The notes under the pieces: model-generated | What the model was told of the DNA's origin: nothing | Databases searched by the model: none | The model's input: the letters and a program-made list of their open reading frames with translations, nothing else | Shown here: one piece after another, positions 56,909-64,000 of the stretch | How the letters are laid out: every line of letters starts with the position of its first letter | Numbering within the stretch: position 1 is the stretch's first letter | NCBI GenBank assembly: GCA_964244115.1 | Contig: CAXTHM010000013.1 | Span: 1-64,000, forward strand | Reading direction: 5' to 3' | Length of the DNA stretch: 64,000 nt | From: CADCWK01 sp964244115 | Lineage (GTDB): Bacteria; Chloroflexota; Chloroflexia; Thermomicrobiales; UBA6265 | Program-made: the position numbers and the translations under genes

Positions 56909-57624
56909 CCCGAGCGGAACTGGTCGGTGTCGCCGAGCGATTCTGGTCGCGGTCCGGCATGGAACCGCCCGAGCCGCGCTCGGTCCGGATCGCCATCTCC
57001 TGGGTCCACTCCGTCCGCGTCGAGACCCAGCCGGCGCTGTCGATCGCGACGATCCAGTCCTGGATGGCCGGGCAGGGGTTCACCGTCCCGATCGACGACC
57101 CGAACCGGCGGCTGCGCGGCTGCGCGGTCGCCTCGGCTGGTTGCGGCCTGATCTTCGTCGACGCCAGCGACCCGGCCGATGAGCGCGAGTTCACGGTCGC
57201 CCATGAGGTCGCCCACCTCCTCCTCGACTACTACGGTCCCCGCGACCACGCGACGGACCTGATCGGTGAGGGTGCCCACGAGGTCTTCGATGGCGCCCGT
57301 GACGCGTCGTACTCCGAGCGACTCGCCGCCGCCCTGCACGGGGAAGCCCTCCAGCCCTTCGTCCACCTCCTCGCCCGCGATGCCAACTTCGTCGCCTCCG
57401 CCGCGGTCCTGGCGCGTGAGGCCCTCGCCGACGAACTCGCCTGCGAACTCCTCGCCCCGCTGGCGGCCGTCCGCTCCGCCCTCCCGCCCTCCTGGGACCA
57501 GGCCGACGCGACCGCCATGCTGGTCAGCCGGTTCCGCTTGCCCGAGGGCGCCGCCCGGGACTACGCCCGGCGGCTGGCTCACCGCTTCCAGCCCACCCCG
57601 ACCTTCGTCGACTGGCTTGGCTGA
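56905..57624 (+). CDS. ImmA/IrrE-family zinc metallopeptidase
   Basis: Soluble protease of 239 residues. HEVAH (100-104) is the zinc-binding HExxH with catalytic Glu101; the downstream Glu cluster in REALADELACELLAP (172-181) supplies the third ligand. About 85 N-terminal residues precede the peptidase core. Family members cleave HTH repressors after a stress signal. GTG 56905 overlaps the stop of the HTH gene (GTGA). A gap of 102 nt separates it from the nurA-like gene. Confidence 0.85.
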   Translation: MTRAELVGVAERFWSRSGMEPPEPRSVRIAISWVHSVRVETQPALSIATIQSWMAGQGFTVPIDDPNRRLRGCAVASAGCGLIFVDASDPADEREFTVAHEVAHLLLDYYGPRDHATDLIGEGAHEVFDGARDASYSERLAAALHGEALQPFVHLLARDANFVASAAVLAREALADELACELLAPLAAVRSALPPSWDQADATAMLVSRFRLPEGAARDYARRLAHRFQPTPTFVDWLG

Positions 57625-57726
57625 GGCCCTTCATCGCCCGGCGACACGGTCTGGTTCCCGTCCCGGCTGGCCGTGCGGTACGCTGACCGGTACGCGAAGG
57701 TCCCGACCGTATGACGAAGGCGATGC

Positions 57727-58944
57727 ATGTCGATCTCTGGACAGGACTCCGACGGCGCGATCGGCCCCGACGACGGGCTCGACGGTCCGATGGTCGACAA
57801 CGAGCTGATCGACGACATCGCCTTCCAGCGTGCCTTCAATGAGCCGCTCGCCCAGACGCTCGACCTGGCGACCTGGCCCCGTGGCGGCGACATGATCGCC
57901 CTCTACCATCAACTCGAGCGCGAGATCGTCTCGGCGGCGCGGGATGAGGAGTCCCACCTCGACGAGATCCGGCGAACCGTCCTGCCGCACCTGAGCCAGC
58001 GCCCCAACCGGCCCGAGCAGACCGGTGTCTATCACCTGACCCTGGATGATCTCCGCCGGGCGCACCGATCGATCCTGTTCAACGGCGGCGTCGAGGCCGC
58101 CCGCGGCACCGTCGCCGCCCACGACACGCTCGCCCTGACCGTGACCCAGCTCGGCGTCAGCCTCGTCAACTACCAGGGCGACCGCGGGACCTGGGGACAC
58201 CGCCTGTTCCGGCGTGACCTGCGCTTTTCGGCCGGGGAGGTCGAGGACCTCGCGCTCCGCGTGATCCGGCAGCGGCAGGCCGGCGCCGCCGAGGACAGCG
58301 TCGCCGAGCGCCGGCTGACCCAGCTCGCCAGGCGGGGAATCCTGATGTACGCCGAGCGGTCCGCCCTGACCGACCAGGCGACGGCCCCCTGGCGCATGGG
58401 CTCCGGCACCCCGATCCCGTTCGAACTGGTGACCGGTGGCGGGAGCATGGAACTGGCGCTGCGGAGCGTCGACCTGCTCGACCGGCTCATCAATGGCCAC
58501 AGGCGGTTCGTCTTCGTCTCGCCCGACACGCGCGAGCGCGGACTGATGACGATCGGCCACGCCCTCAAGCCGCTGGAATACGCCATCGTCGACGACGGCC
58601 TGCCCCGGCTCCGCTCGCTGGTCGATCGCGCCAACTACACCCGGCGCGAACGCGATCGCATCGAGACCTTCATCGCGGAGACCGGCCCGGTCCTGCGTCT
58701 TGGGGTCTACCGGGCTTCCGAGATCGGTCCGCCGCGGCTGTTCTACGGGCATCAGGACCACATCCATGAGGCGGCGCTGGTCGCGATCGCCGATAGTGTC
58801 CTGCATGAGCACCGGGCCTTCCCGATGTTGCTGGACCTGGCCGAACAGGTCTGCCGCGGGATGTTCCCCGCCAGTGAGCTGGCCGAGACGACCCGACTGG
58901 CCTACCTCGATGCCGGAGCGCCCCCGCGCTACGGGCTCGACTGA
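57727..58944 (+). CDS. nurA: NurA-family DNA nuclease
   Basis: Protein of 405 residues with the pattern of the NurA 5'-3' exo/endonuclease that works with HerA in DNA-end resection. Seen: a likely metal-binding Asp133 in AAHDTLALTVTQLGVSLVNY, a central strand region RRFVFVSPDTRERG, and the C-terminal helix AFPMLLDLAEQVCRGMFPASELAETTRLAYLDAG, which matches NurA ends. Assignment rests on these and on the HerA gene 11 nt downstream. AAGG lies upstream of ATG 57727. Confidence 0.78.
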   Translation: MSISGQDSDGAIGPDDGLDGPMVDNELIDDIAFQRAFNEPLAQTLDLATWPRGGDMIALYHQLEREIVSAARDEESHLDEIRRTVLPHLSQRPNRPEQTGVYHLTLDDLRRAHRSILFNGGVEAARGTVAAHDTLALTVTQLGVSLVNYQGDRGTWGHRLFRRDLRFSAGEVEDLALRVIRQRQAGAAEDSVAERRLTQLARRGILMYAERSALTDQATAPWRMGSGTPIPFELVTGGGSMELALRSVDLLDRLINGHRRFVFVSPDTRERGLMTIGHALKPLEYAIVDDGLPRLRSLVDRANYTRRERDRIETFIAETGPVLRLGVYRASEIGPPRLFYGHQDHIHEAALVAIADSVLHEHRAFPMLLDLAEQVCRGMFPASELAETTRLAYLDAGAPPRYGLD

Positions 58945-58955
58945 GGACGAGGACG

Positions 58956-61064
58956 ATGGTGCGTAGCTGGTTCAACTCCCCGAAGGACAAGTCGCAGGCG
59001 AAGGACGAAGAGGCGGAAGCGCCCTCGTTCTGGCCGCCCCTCAAGGCCGACCTGCCCGAGGCGCCCGCGCCCGCGCTCTGGCCCCCGCCGGCCGCACCGG
59101 CCGATTCCACCGACGACATCGCGTCCGAAGTCGTCGCCGGGACCGATCCGGCGCCAGCTGCCACCCCGGTCAAACCCGATCCGGCGGTTGCGTGGTCCGA
59201 GCCCGTGTCAGTGTCTCCGGCACCTGCTGTTCCGTCATTCGCCCCGGAATTGCCGGTGGACGAGTGGAGCAGCACCCCGACCCCCAGCGAGACCGCGGCG
59301 CGACTCGAACAGACCGGCCTCTCGAACAGCCTCGATCCCTGGATTCCCGACACGGTCAACGGCGTGGTCGGGCACACGATGTACGACCTGCCCAACAGCG
59401 AGGACGGGACGATCACCGTCCTGCTGCCCCGCGAGCACATCGCCGCGACGCCGAGCCAGGCCCTCGTCCGGATCGCCAGCGGCGACCGGCGCACCTACCT
59501 CGGCATCGTCGTGGCCGGGCCGTTCGCCGAGCCGGACGGGCTCCGGGCCGACGCCAACCTGATCGTCACGACCAGCGTCCGCAGCCAGCCGTTCCAGCCC
59601 CAGTTCCACGGCCGGATCAAGGTCGAACTGCTCGGCGAGGAGATCAACCGCGTCATCCAGGCGCCCCGGTTCCGGCCGCTGCCCGGAAGCCCCGTCACCG
59701 TCCTCGACGACGAGGAGACGACCCGCGTCCTGCAGGTCTCGGGCGACCTCCGCCTCGGGCGGGCGGTCGGCCACGACGATGTCCCGGTCGGCCTGCCGTC
59801 GCGGAGCAAGAACATCCTGCCCCGGCACCTCGGCATCGTCGGCACGACCGGCGGCGGCAAGTCGACCACCGTCGCCGGGCTGCTGGCGGAGGGTCAGCGG
59901 GCCGGCCTCGCCATCGTGCTGCTGGATGTCGAGGGCGAGTACACCCACGTCCATGAGCCGACGAGCGACCCGACGATGGTCCGGCTCCTCGCCCACGATG
60001 GCCGTGAGCCGGCTGGCATCCCCGGCACCCACCTCTATCGCCTGGTCGGGCGAGACACGACCAATGAGGCCCATCCGAACTCCCACGAGTTCAGCCTCCG
60101 GTTCAGCGATCTCTCGCCCTACACCGTCGCCGAGATCCTCGATCTGAACGAGGTCCAGCAGGAGCGCTACCTGCAGGCGTACGATGTCGCCAAGTCGCTC
60201 GCCGCCGAGGGGAGACTCCGCGGCGGCACCCCGAACGTCGACATCGCCGAGCTGGACGACTTCGAGCAGGGCTGCCCCGGCGTCACCCTCGCCATCATGC
60301 GGAGCCTGATCGGCGCGTTCATCGGCGTGGCGGACAAGGGCGAGCCCACGATCACCGAGCCGGCCATCGCGGACCAGTCCGCCACGATCCTGGCCAGGAT
60401 CCGGGACCGCAAGCCTTCCAGCCCGGTGAGCTGGAAGGCTGTCCAGAGCCGGCTGGGCCGACTGCAACGCCTCCGGGTCTTCGACACCGCCCGGGGGCAG
60501 GCCGTGCCGCTGGACCTCGACACGCTGCTGGCGCCGGGCCGGGTCAACATCTTCGACCTCTCCGACATCGACGGGACCGACCTGCGCAACATCGTCATCG
60601 CGGACCTGCTGCGCGGCCTCCAGACCGCCCAGGAGCGTCGCTACGCGGCCTACGAGCGCGCTGACAAGGCCGACGGGCCGCCGCGGACCCTGGTCATCAT
60701 CGAGGAGGCCCACGAGTTCCTGGCCCGGAACCGGGTCTCGAGCATGCCGGTCCTGTTCGCCCAGGTCGAGCGGATCGCCAAGCGGGGCCGGAAGCGCTGG
60801 CTCGGGCTTGCCTTCGTCACGCAGTTGCCGCAGCATCTCGCTCCGCAGGTCTCGGCCCTGATCAACAACTGGGTGATCCACAAGGTCGCCGACCCGGCCG
60901 CGATCAGCGACCTGCGTCAGTCCGTCAGCGGCGTCGATGACAGCCTCTGGCAGACCGTCCGTGGCCTCGCGCCCGGTCAGGCCGTGGTCGCCTGCGGCCA
61001 CATGACCCGCCCCGTCCTGACCGCGATCCACCCGGCCGCCGCCCAGCTCCGGATGGTGGACTAG
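58956..61064 (+). CDS. herA: HerA-like hexameric DNA translocase
   Basis: ATPase of 702 residues. A Pro/Ala-rich lead (about 20-110) precedes an N-terminal HAS-barrel-like beta domain (about 130-265). The FtsK/HerA-type motor follows: Walker A GTTGGGKSTT with Lys302, Walker B VIIEEAHEFL with Glu583/584, and the arginine-rich RIAKRGRKRW segment. A VTQLPQHLAPQVSALINNWV region is typical of HerA. It forms hexameric rings that move DNA and drive NurA. It follows nurA by 11 nt with GGACGAGGA before the ATG. Confidence 0.92.
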   Translation: MVRSWFNSPKDKSQAKDEEAEAPSFWPPLKADLPEAPAPALWPPPAAPADSTDDIASEVVAGTDPAPAATPVKPDPAVAWSEPVSVSPAPAVPSFAPELPVDEWSSTPTPSETAARLEQTGLSNSLDPWIPDTVNGVVGHTMYDLPNSEDGTITVLLPREHIAATPSQALVRIASGDRRTYLGIVVAGPFAEPDGLRADANLIVTTSVRSQPFQPQFHGRIKVELLGEEINRVIQAPRFRPLPGSPVTVLDDEETTRVLQVSGDLRLGRAVGHDDVPVGLPSRSKNILPRHLGIVGTTGGGKSTTVAGLLAEGQRAGLAIVLLDVEGEYTHVHEPTSDPTMVRLLAHDGREPAGIPGTHLYRLVGRDTTNEAHPNSHEFSLRFSDLSPYTVAEILDLNEVQQERYLQAYDVAKSLAAEGRLRGGTPNVDIAELDDFEQGCPGVTLAIMRSLIGAFIGVADKGEPTITEPAIADQSATILARIRDRKPSSPVSWKAVQSRLGRLQRLRVFDTARGQAVPLDLDTLLAPGRVNIFDLSDIDGTDLRNIVIADLLRGLQTAQERRYAAYERADKADGPPRTLVIIEEAHEFLARNRVSSMPVLFAQVERIAKRGRKRWLGLAFVTQLPQHLAPQVSALINNWVIHKVADPAAISDLRQSVSGVDDSLWQTVRGLAPGQAVVACGHMTRPVLTAIHPAAAQLRMVD

Positions 61065-61275
61065 GCGCAGCGAGTTCGAAGCGATCGGGTGGACCGTAGG
61101 CGACGGTGCGGCCCTGAGGGGACCGGCTGAACGACATCGGTGGCGCTCATGGCTGGCCGTTGGGTGGCGTGACGTCACAACGACAATGGTGTCGCAACGA
61201 GGCGCAGAGGTCAGTTTGGTTGAGCCGGTCGCTGGCGGCAGGCTCCAGGCGAAGTCGTCGAACTGCATGGGCGGG

Positions 61276-61388
61276 TGTTGCTCCCCGCTCCGGGCACCGG
61301 TGAGCCGTAGCGCGGCGAGAGCCGCCTGTAGCGGGTGACCGAACAGGTGAGCCGAAGAGGGGCTAGGGGAGCGGTCTGCTCCGCCACA
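61276..61388. repeat. Dispersed intergenic palindromic element, copy D (inverted orientation)
   Basis: Its reverse complement matches copy C: GTGGCGGAGCAGACCGCT, CGGCTCACCTGTTCGGTCACCCGC, GGTGCCCGGAGCGGGGAGC. It lies in the 655-bp gap 61065-61719 after herA; the remainder of that gap holds nothing recognisable. Confidence 0.75.
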
Positions 61389-61719
61389 ATGCAGCTGCAA
61401 TCACGACCACTCCCACCGGTTGCCGGTGAGACAGTCCCGCGAACTCGCGATGGTCATGGGTCGTTCGTCGATACCAGGAGGGACCTCTGGATCGGCAAAC
61501 GGCATTGCTGCCGTTACCGTCATGCTGTCACCCTGACTACGTTGTCTACCCCGAATGGAGTCGAGACCGGCCGGCGACCGGTGCGGTCGGTGCCCCGTCA
61601 CAACGCACATGCCGTCAGCGCGTAGCCAGCAGGGACCTTCACCAGCGTCCCCAGTCCCGCGACACGTCCGTACGGCGATCTGATGTCCAGCTCGAGGCCG
61701 GGATGGTGTGGAGAGAGAT

Positions 61720-62073
61720 GTGAGCTATTCAGGCGCCGGCGATCCCCTCCTCCAGTCGCTTCCCGAATCGCATTCCCTGGTCCCGCGCCGCTCGACCCGG
61801 ACCGACGACGATCGCCCTCCCTACTGCCCGACCTGCCATCGCCGACTCGTGATCCTGACGACGCATGTCGACCGGACCGCCAGCGCGAGCGGTCAGCGAA
61901 ACCGCTACCAGCTCTGGGGCTGCCCGCGTGGCCACGCGACGTCACGACGGGTCATGGGCAGCTTCTCCGCCGTGGAGGTCCTGCCCGACCCCCTGAGCCA
62001 GGACGACGACTATCGCCTCGGCAGCTCATCTCAGCGGGCTTCGAACGGATCGGACGACCGCCAACTGCGCTAG
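61720..62073 (+). CDS. Small zinc-ribbon protein
   Basis: Protein of 117 residues without a recognised family. YCPTCHRRL and WGCPRGHAT (about residues 35-72) form a probable zinc ribbon with ligands CxxC...C...H. The flanks are polar and probably disordered. GTG 61720 with GGAGAGAG upstream is chosen over GTG 61708. Codon bias is as in neighbouring genes. The TAG stop overlaps a TAGGAT hexamer that may be the -10 of the next gene. Confidence 0.5.
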   Translation: MSYSGAGDPLLQSLPESHSLVPRRSTRTDDDRPPYCPTCHRRLVILTTHVDRTASASGQRNRYQLWGCPRGHATSRRVMGSFSAVEVLPDPLSQDDDYRLGSSSQRASNGSDDRQLR

Positions 62074-62162
62074 GATGCCGGCATGTCGTCGCGGACGGGC
62101 CGCATCGACTCGAGACGCGGGCCGGGGAACACAGCGATGACCCGGCCAGGGGAGTCACCTGG

Positions 62163-62972
62163 ATGATCTTCAACACGCCGGACCGGATCAGGGCACTGAC
62201 GCCGTCGAACCCGTTCGGCCGGATGCCGGACGGTCGGCCGATGGTTCCGGATGATCTCCTCGAGCGGATGAAGCTCGTGACCAACGACGAGGCCTGGGCG
62301 ACCATGGAGTCCGGCCACGGCTACAGGTACCAGTTCTCGGGCGGGTGGTTGAACATGCACCCGGACCGCATCCTGGTCGGGCGCGTCGTCACGGCCCAGT
62401 TCGTCCCGATCCGGCCGGACTTCCACGATGTCGTCGCCGGGATCGGCGAGCGCTAGGGTCGCAGCGGCGGCCAGAACACCTGGGTGATCGACTCGCTCGG
62501 CCCCCACGACGTCCTCGTCGTCGACATCTTCGGCAAGATCCGCGACGGCACGGTGATCGGCGACAACCTCTCGACCGCGATCGCGTCGAAGACGAAGGCC
62601 GGCATCGTCATCAACGGCGCCGTCCGGGACTACGTCCGGATCCGCGAGCTGGAGAACTTCAACGTCTTCCACAAGGGCATGGACCCGACCCCGATCCGGG
62701 AGGTGACGCTGGCTGCGGTCAACGTCCCGATCCGGATCGACGACGTCACCGTCATGCCCGGCGACGTCGTCCTCGGGACACCGGAGGGGATCTCGTTCGT
62801 CCCGCCGCACCTTGCCCAGCAGGTCGTCGAGGAATCCGAGAACACGCGCCAGCGGGACGTCTTCGGCAAGCTCCGCCTGCATCAGGGCACGTACACGACC
62901 GGCGAGATTGACCGGCCAGAGTGGGCCGACCACATCGAGGCCGACTATCTGGCCTGGGTGAAGACCAGCTAA
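62163..62972 (+). pseudogene. RraA-family (4-hydroxy-4-methyl-2-oxoglutarate aldolase-like) gene split by one amber codon
   Basis: The frame of 270 codons encodes an RraA-type protein: N-terminal MIFNTPDRIRALTPSNPF, then after the break GGQNTWVIDSLGPHDVLVVD, the active-site run GDNLSTAIASKTKAG and INGAVRDYVRI. A TAG at 62454-62456 interrupts the frame after GIGER, and the same frame resumes as GRSGGQN with no insertion or deletion. GGGGAG precedes ATG 62163. A downstream start near 62484 would give a 162-residue protein lacking part of the fold. Recent inactivation, sequencing error or suppression are all possible. Confidence 0.8.
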
Positions 62973-63000
62973 CGGTCTGGCCCATAGCCACCACGCTGGC

Positions 63001-63120
63001 GCCGAGGCAGGTTCACCCCCGGCCGGGCAGGAACCTGCTCACTCACCCGCCCCATGCGGCTCCCCCTGCGTCCCGGCTATCAGGTGGCCGCAGAGGGGAG
63101 CCATAACATCTCTTTCGCCT
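63001..63120. repeat. Dispersed intergenic palindromic element, copy F
   Basis: Aligns with copy A over GCAGGTTCACCCC, CTCACTCACCCGCCCCATGCGGC and GAGGGGAGC. Its right end CAACCCGGTGTCTCT looks like a decayed form of the ACCCGGATTCCGTAT terminal repeat. It lies in the 615-bp gap after the broken RraA gene. Confidence 0.7.
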
Positions 63121-63140
63121 GAGCAACCCGGTGTCTCTAG

Positions 63141-63295
63141 CGCGGCTCATGGAGGTCGACGGTGAAACTGCCTCCCCCTCTCCATCCGGGTCCGCCTCCG
63201 TCCCCTGCCGGCGACTCCGTCCGGACCCGGATGGAGAGGGGGCCGGGGATTGGGCTCGCCGCTCGCGAGCGACAAGGACCAGGAGATCCGCTCGA
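63141..63295. repeat. Second repeat type, copy 2, next to element F
   Basis: Homologous to 37481-37634, beginning at CGCGGCTCATGGAGGT and ending at GAGATCCGCTC. Here CTCCCCCTCTCCATCCGG and CCGGATGGAGAGGGGG form a long near-perfect hairpin, which the other copy has partly lost. As there, it directly follows a palindromic element. Confidence 0.65.
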
Positions 63296-63529
63296 AGCCG
63301 CTGGAGAACGTCCCAGACACCGGGGGGTATCCCTCTGACCGTCCCGTACGCCACGGGTCGGCATCGTCCGGACCGGTTTCCCCGCGCGACCGGTCGGCGA
63401 AGCTGCGATCAACCGATCGATCGATGGGAACCAGCCTGACGACACACCGCGGTCAGCGCGTCTGCGCTGTCGGCTCACCCGGAACAGGGTACGATCGTGG
63501 CTGACGGCTGAAGACCATGCCCGGTCCGA

Positions 63530-63560
63530 TCCGGCCCGATCCGGCCCGGCCCGGCCCGGA
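63530..63560. repeat. Short GC-rich tandem repeat upstream of the aldehyde dehydrogenase gene
   Basis: Units of CCGATCCGGC followed by CCGGC repeats, about 30 bp, 28 nt before the start codon. Possibly slippage-prone; no function assigned. Confidence 0.5.
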
Positions 63561-63587
63561 CGATCCTGCGAATAGGAGCGACCTCCC

Positions 63588-64000
63588 GTGACGACGACCG
63601 CCATCCCAGCGCCCGGCAACCTGATCAACGGCACCTGGCAGCCCGCCGCCTCCGGGCAGACCTTCGAGAACCGCAACCCGGCGGACACCGACGACATCGT
63701 CGCCCACCACGCCGCCTCGGACGACTGCGATCTCGACGCCGCCTTCGGGGCCGCCGCGGCCGCCTTCCCGGCCTGGCGCCGGACGCCCGGCATCGCCCGC
63801 GGCAACATCCTCTACAGGGCGGCCGAGCTCCTCGCCAGCCGGGCCGAGTCCGTCGCCCGCGAGCTGACCCGCGAGGAGGGCAAGACGCTCAAGGAGGCGA
63901 CCGGCGAGACGCTGCGGGCCGTCGCCATCCTGCGCTATTTCGCCGGCGAGACCGCCCAGCCCAGCGGCGAGACCTACCCCTCGGCCAACCCGAACACGAT
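63588..64000 (+). CDS. Aldehyde dehydrogenase family protein (5' part only)
   Basis: About 137 N-terminal residues of an NAD(P)-dependent aldehyde dehydrogenase are visible: LINGTWQPAASGQTFENRNPADT, FPAWRRTPGIARGNILYRAAELL, and LTREEGKTLKEATGE. The catalytic Cys lies beyond the right edge. GTG 63588 follows TAGGAG at 10 nt. The substrate cannot be told; the start resembles the succinate-semialdehyde/2,5-dioxovalerate group. Confidence 0.9.
   Translation, partial: MTTTAIPAPGNLINGTWQPAASGQTFENRNPADTDDIVAHHAASDDCDLDAAFGAAAAAFPAWRRTPGIARGNILYRAAELLASRAESVARELTREEGKTLKEATGETLRAVAILRYFAGETAQPSGETYPSANPNT

Noticed and set aside
61065..61719. Possible phage-defence or mobile genes next to herA
   Set aside because: No integrase, transposase, toxin or other defence gene could be read in this gap, only a dispersed repeat copy.

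Overview
The window is a high-GC bacterial chromosome segment (roughly two thirds G+C, strong G/C preference at third codon positions, frequent GTG and TTG starts). The gene set suggests Chloroflexota, plausibly class Thermomicrobia. The basis is a HerA-NurA pair, a CruF-type carotenoid hydratase with crtI and crtB, a HemC-HemD fusion, ribosomal proteins with long extra tails, and Ser/Thr kinases with extracellular domains. This placement is inferred from gene content, not from a phylogeny. No rRNA, tRNA, CRISPR array, prophage or transposase gene was recognised.

Layout. 1-9.4 kb: a truncated PLP aminotransferase diverges from a type-2 ferredoxin-NADP reductase. A receptor-type Ser/Thr kinase and a large Pro/Thr-rich surface protein follow as a pair, then an MFS exporter. 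9.5-16.5 kb (minus strand): a haem operon hemCD-hemB-hemE, followed by an OmpR-type regulator and its histidine kinase. 16.7-18.6 kb: rplU-rpmA-rpmE with structured leaders and a clean terminator. 18.7-25.1 kb: an EamA transporter broken by one in-frame stop, a B-box membrane protein overlapping a MurJ-like flippase, acetyl-CoA synthetase and an Lrp/AsnC regulator. 25.6-31.0 kb: a secreted C39-type peptidase, a beta-hydroxyacid dehydrogenase, Ohr peroxidase, a ROK sugar kinase and a NYN-domain protein. 31.2-38.8 kb: a carotenoid cluster (crtI, alpha/beta hydrolase, GT2, cruF, PlsC-like acyltransferase, crtB) consistent with a hydroxylated, glycosylated and perhaps acylated carotenoid. 39.6-45.7 kb: an unrecognised 772-residue protein with a strong promoter, a beta-lactamase-like hydrolase and a class A penicillin-binding protein. 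46-52 kb: Lrp and LuxR-type regulators, a solitary FabF-like synthase, an HD-GYP protein and a small exported protein. 52-55.6 kb: a U32-like protein, then fabD and fabF. 55.7-61.1 kb: a compact run of sigma-like factor, HTH protein, ImmA/IrrE metalloprotease, NurA and HerA. 61.7-64 kb: a zinc-ribbon protein, an RraA-family gene split by one amber codon, and a truncated aldehyde dehydrogenase.

The most interesting system is the 55.7-61.1 kb locus. Three genes overlap by 4 bp each and encode regulatory proteins (sigma-like, HTH, zinc protease). They run directly into the NurA nuclease and HerA translocase. By analogy with IrrE/DdrO of Deinococcus this may be a protease-switched DNA-end-processing module.

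A second theme is a dispersed family of palindromic intergenic elements of about 110-210 bp, some with 15-bp ACCCGGATTCCGTAT-type terminal inverted repeats, present in at least six intergenic gaps. A third is a recurrent TGnTAnnAT extended -10 motif upstream of several operons.
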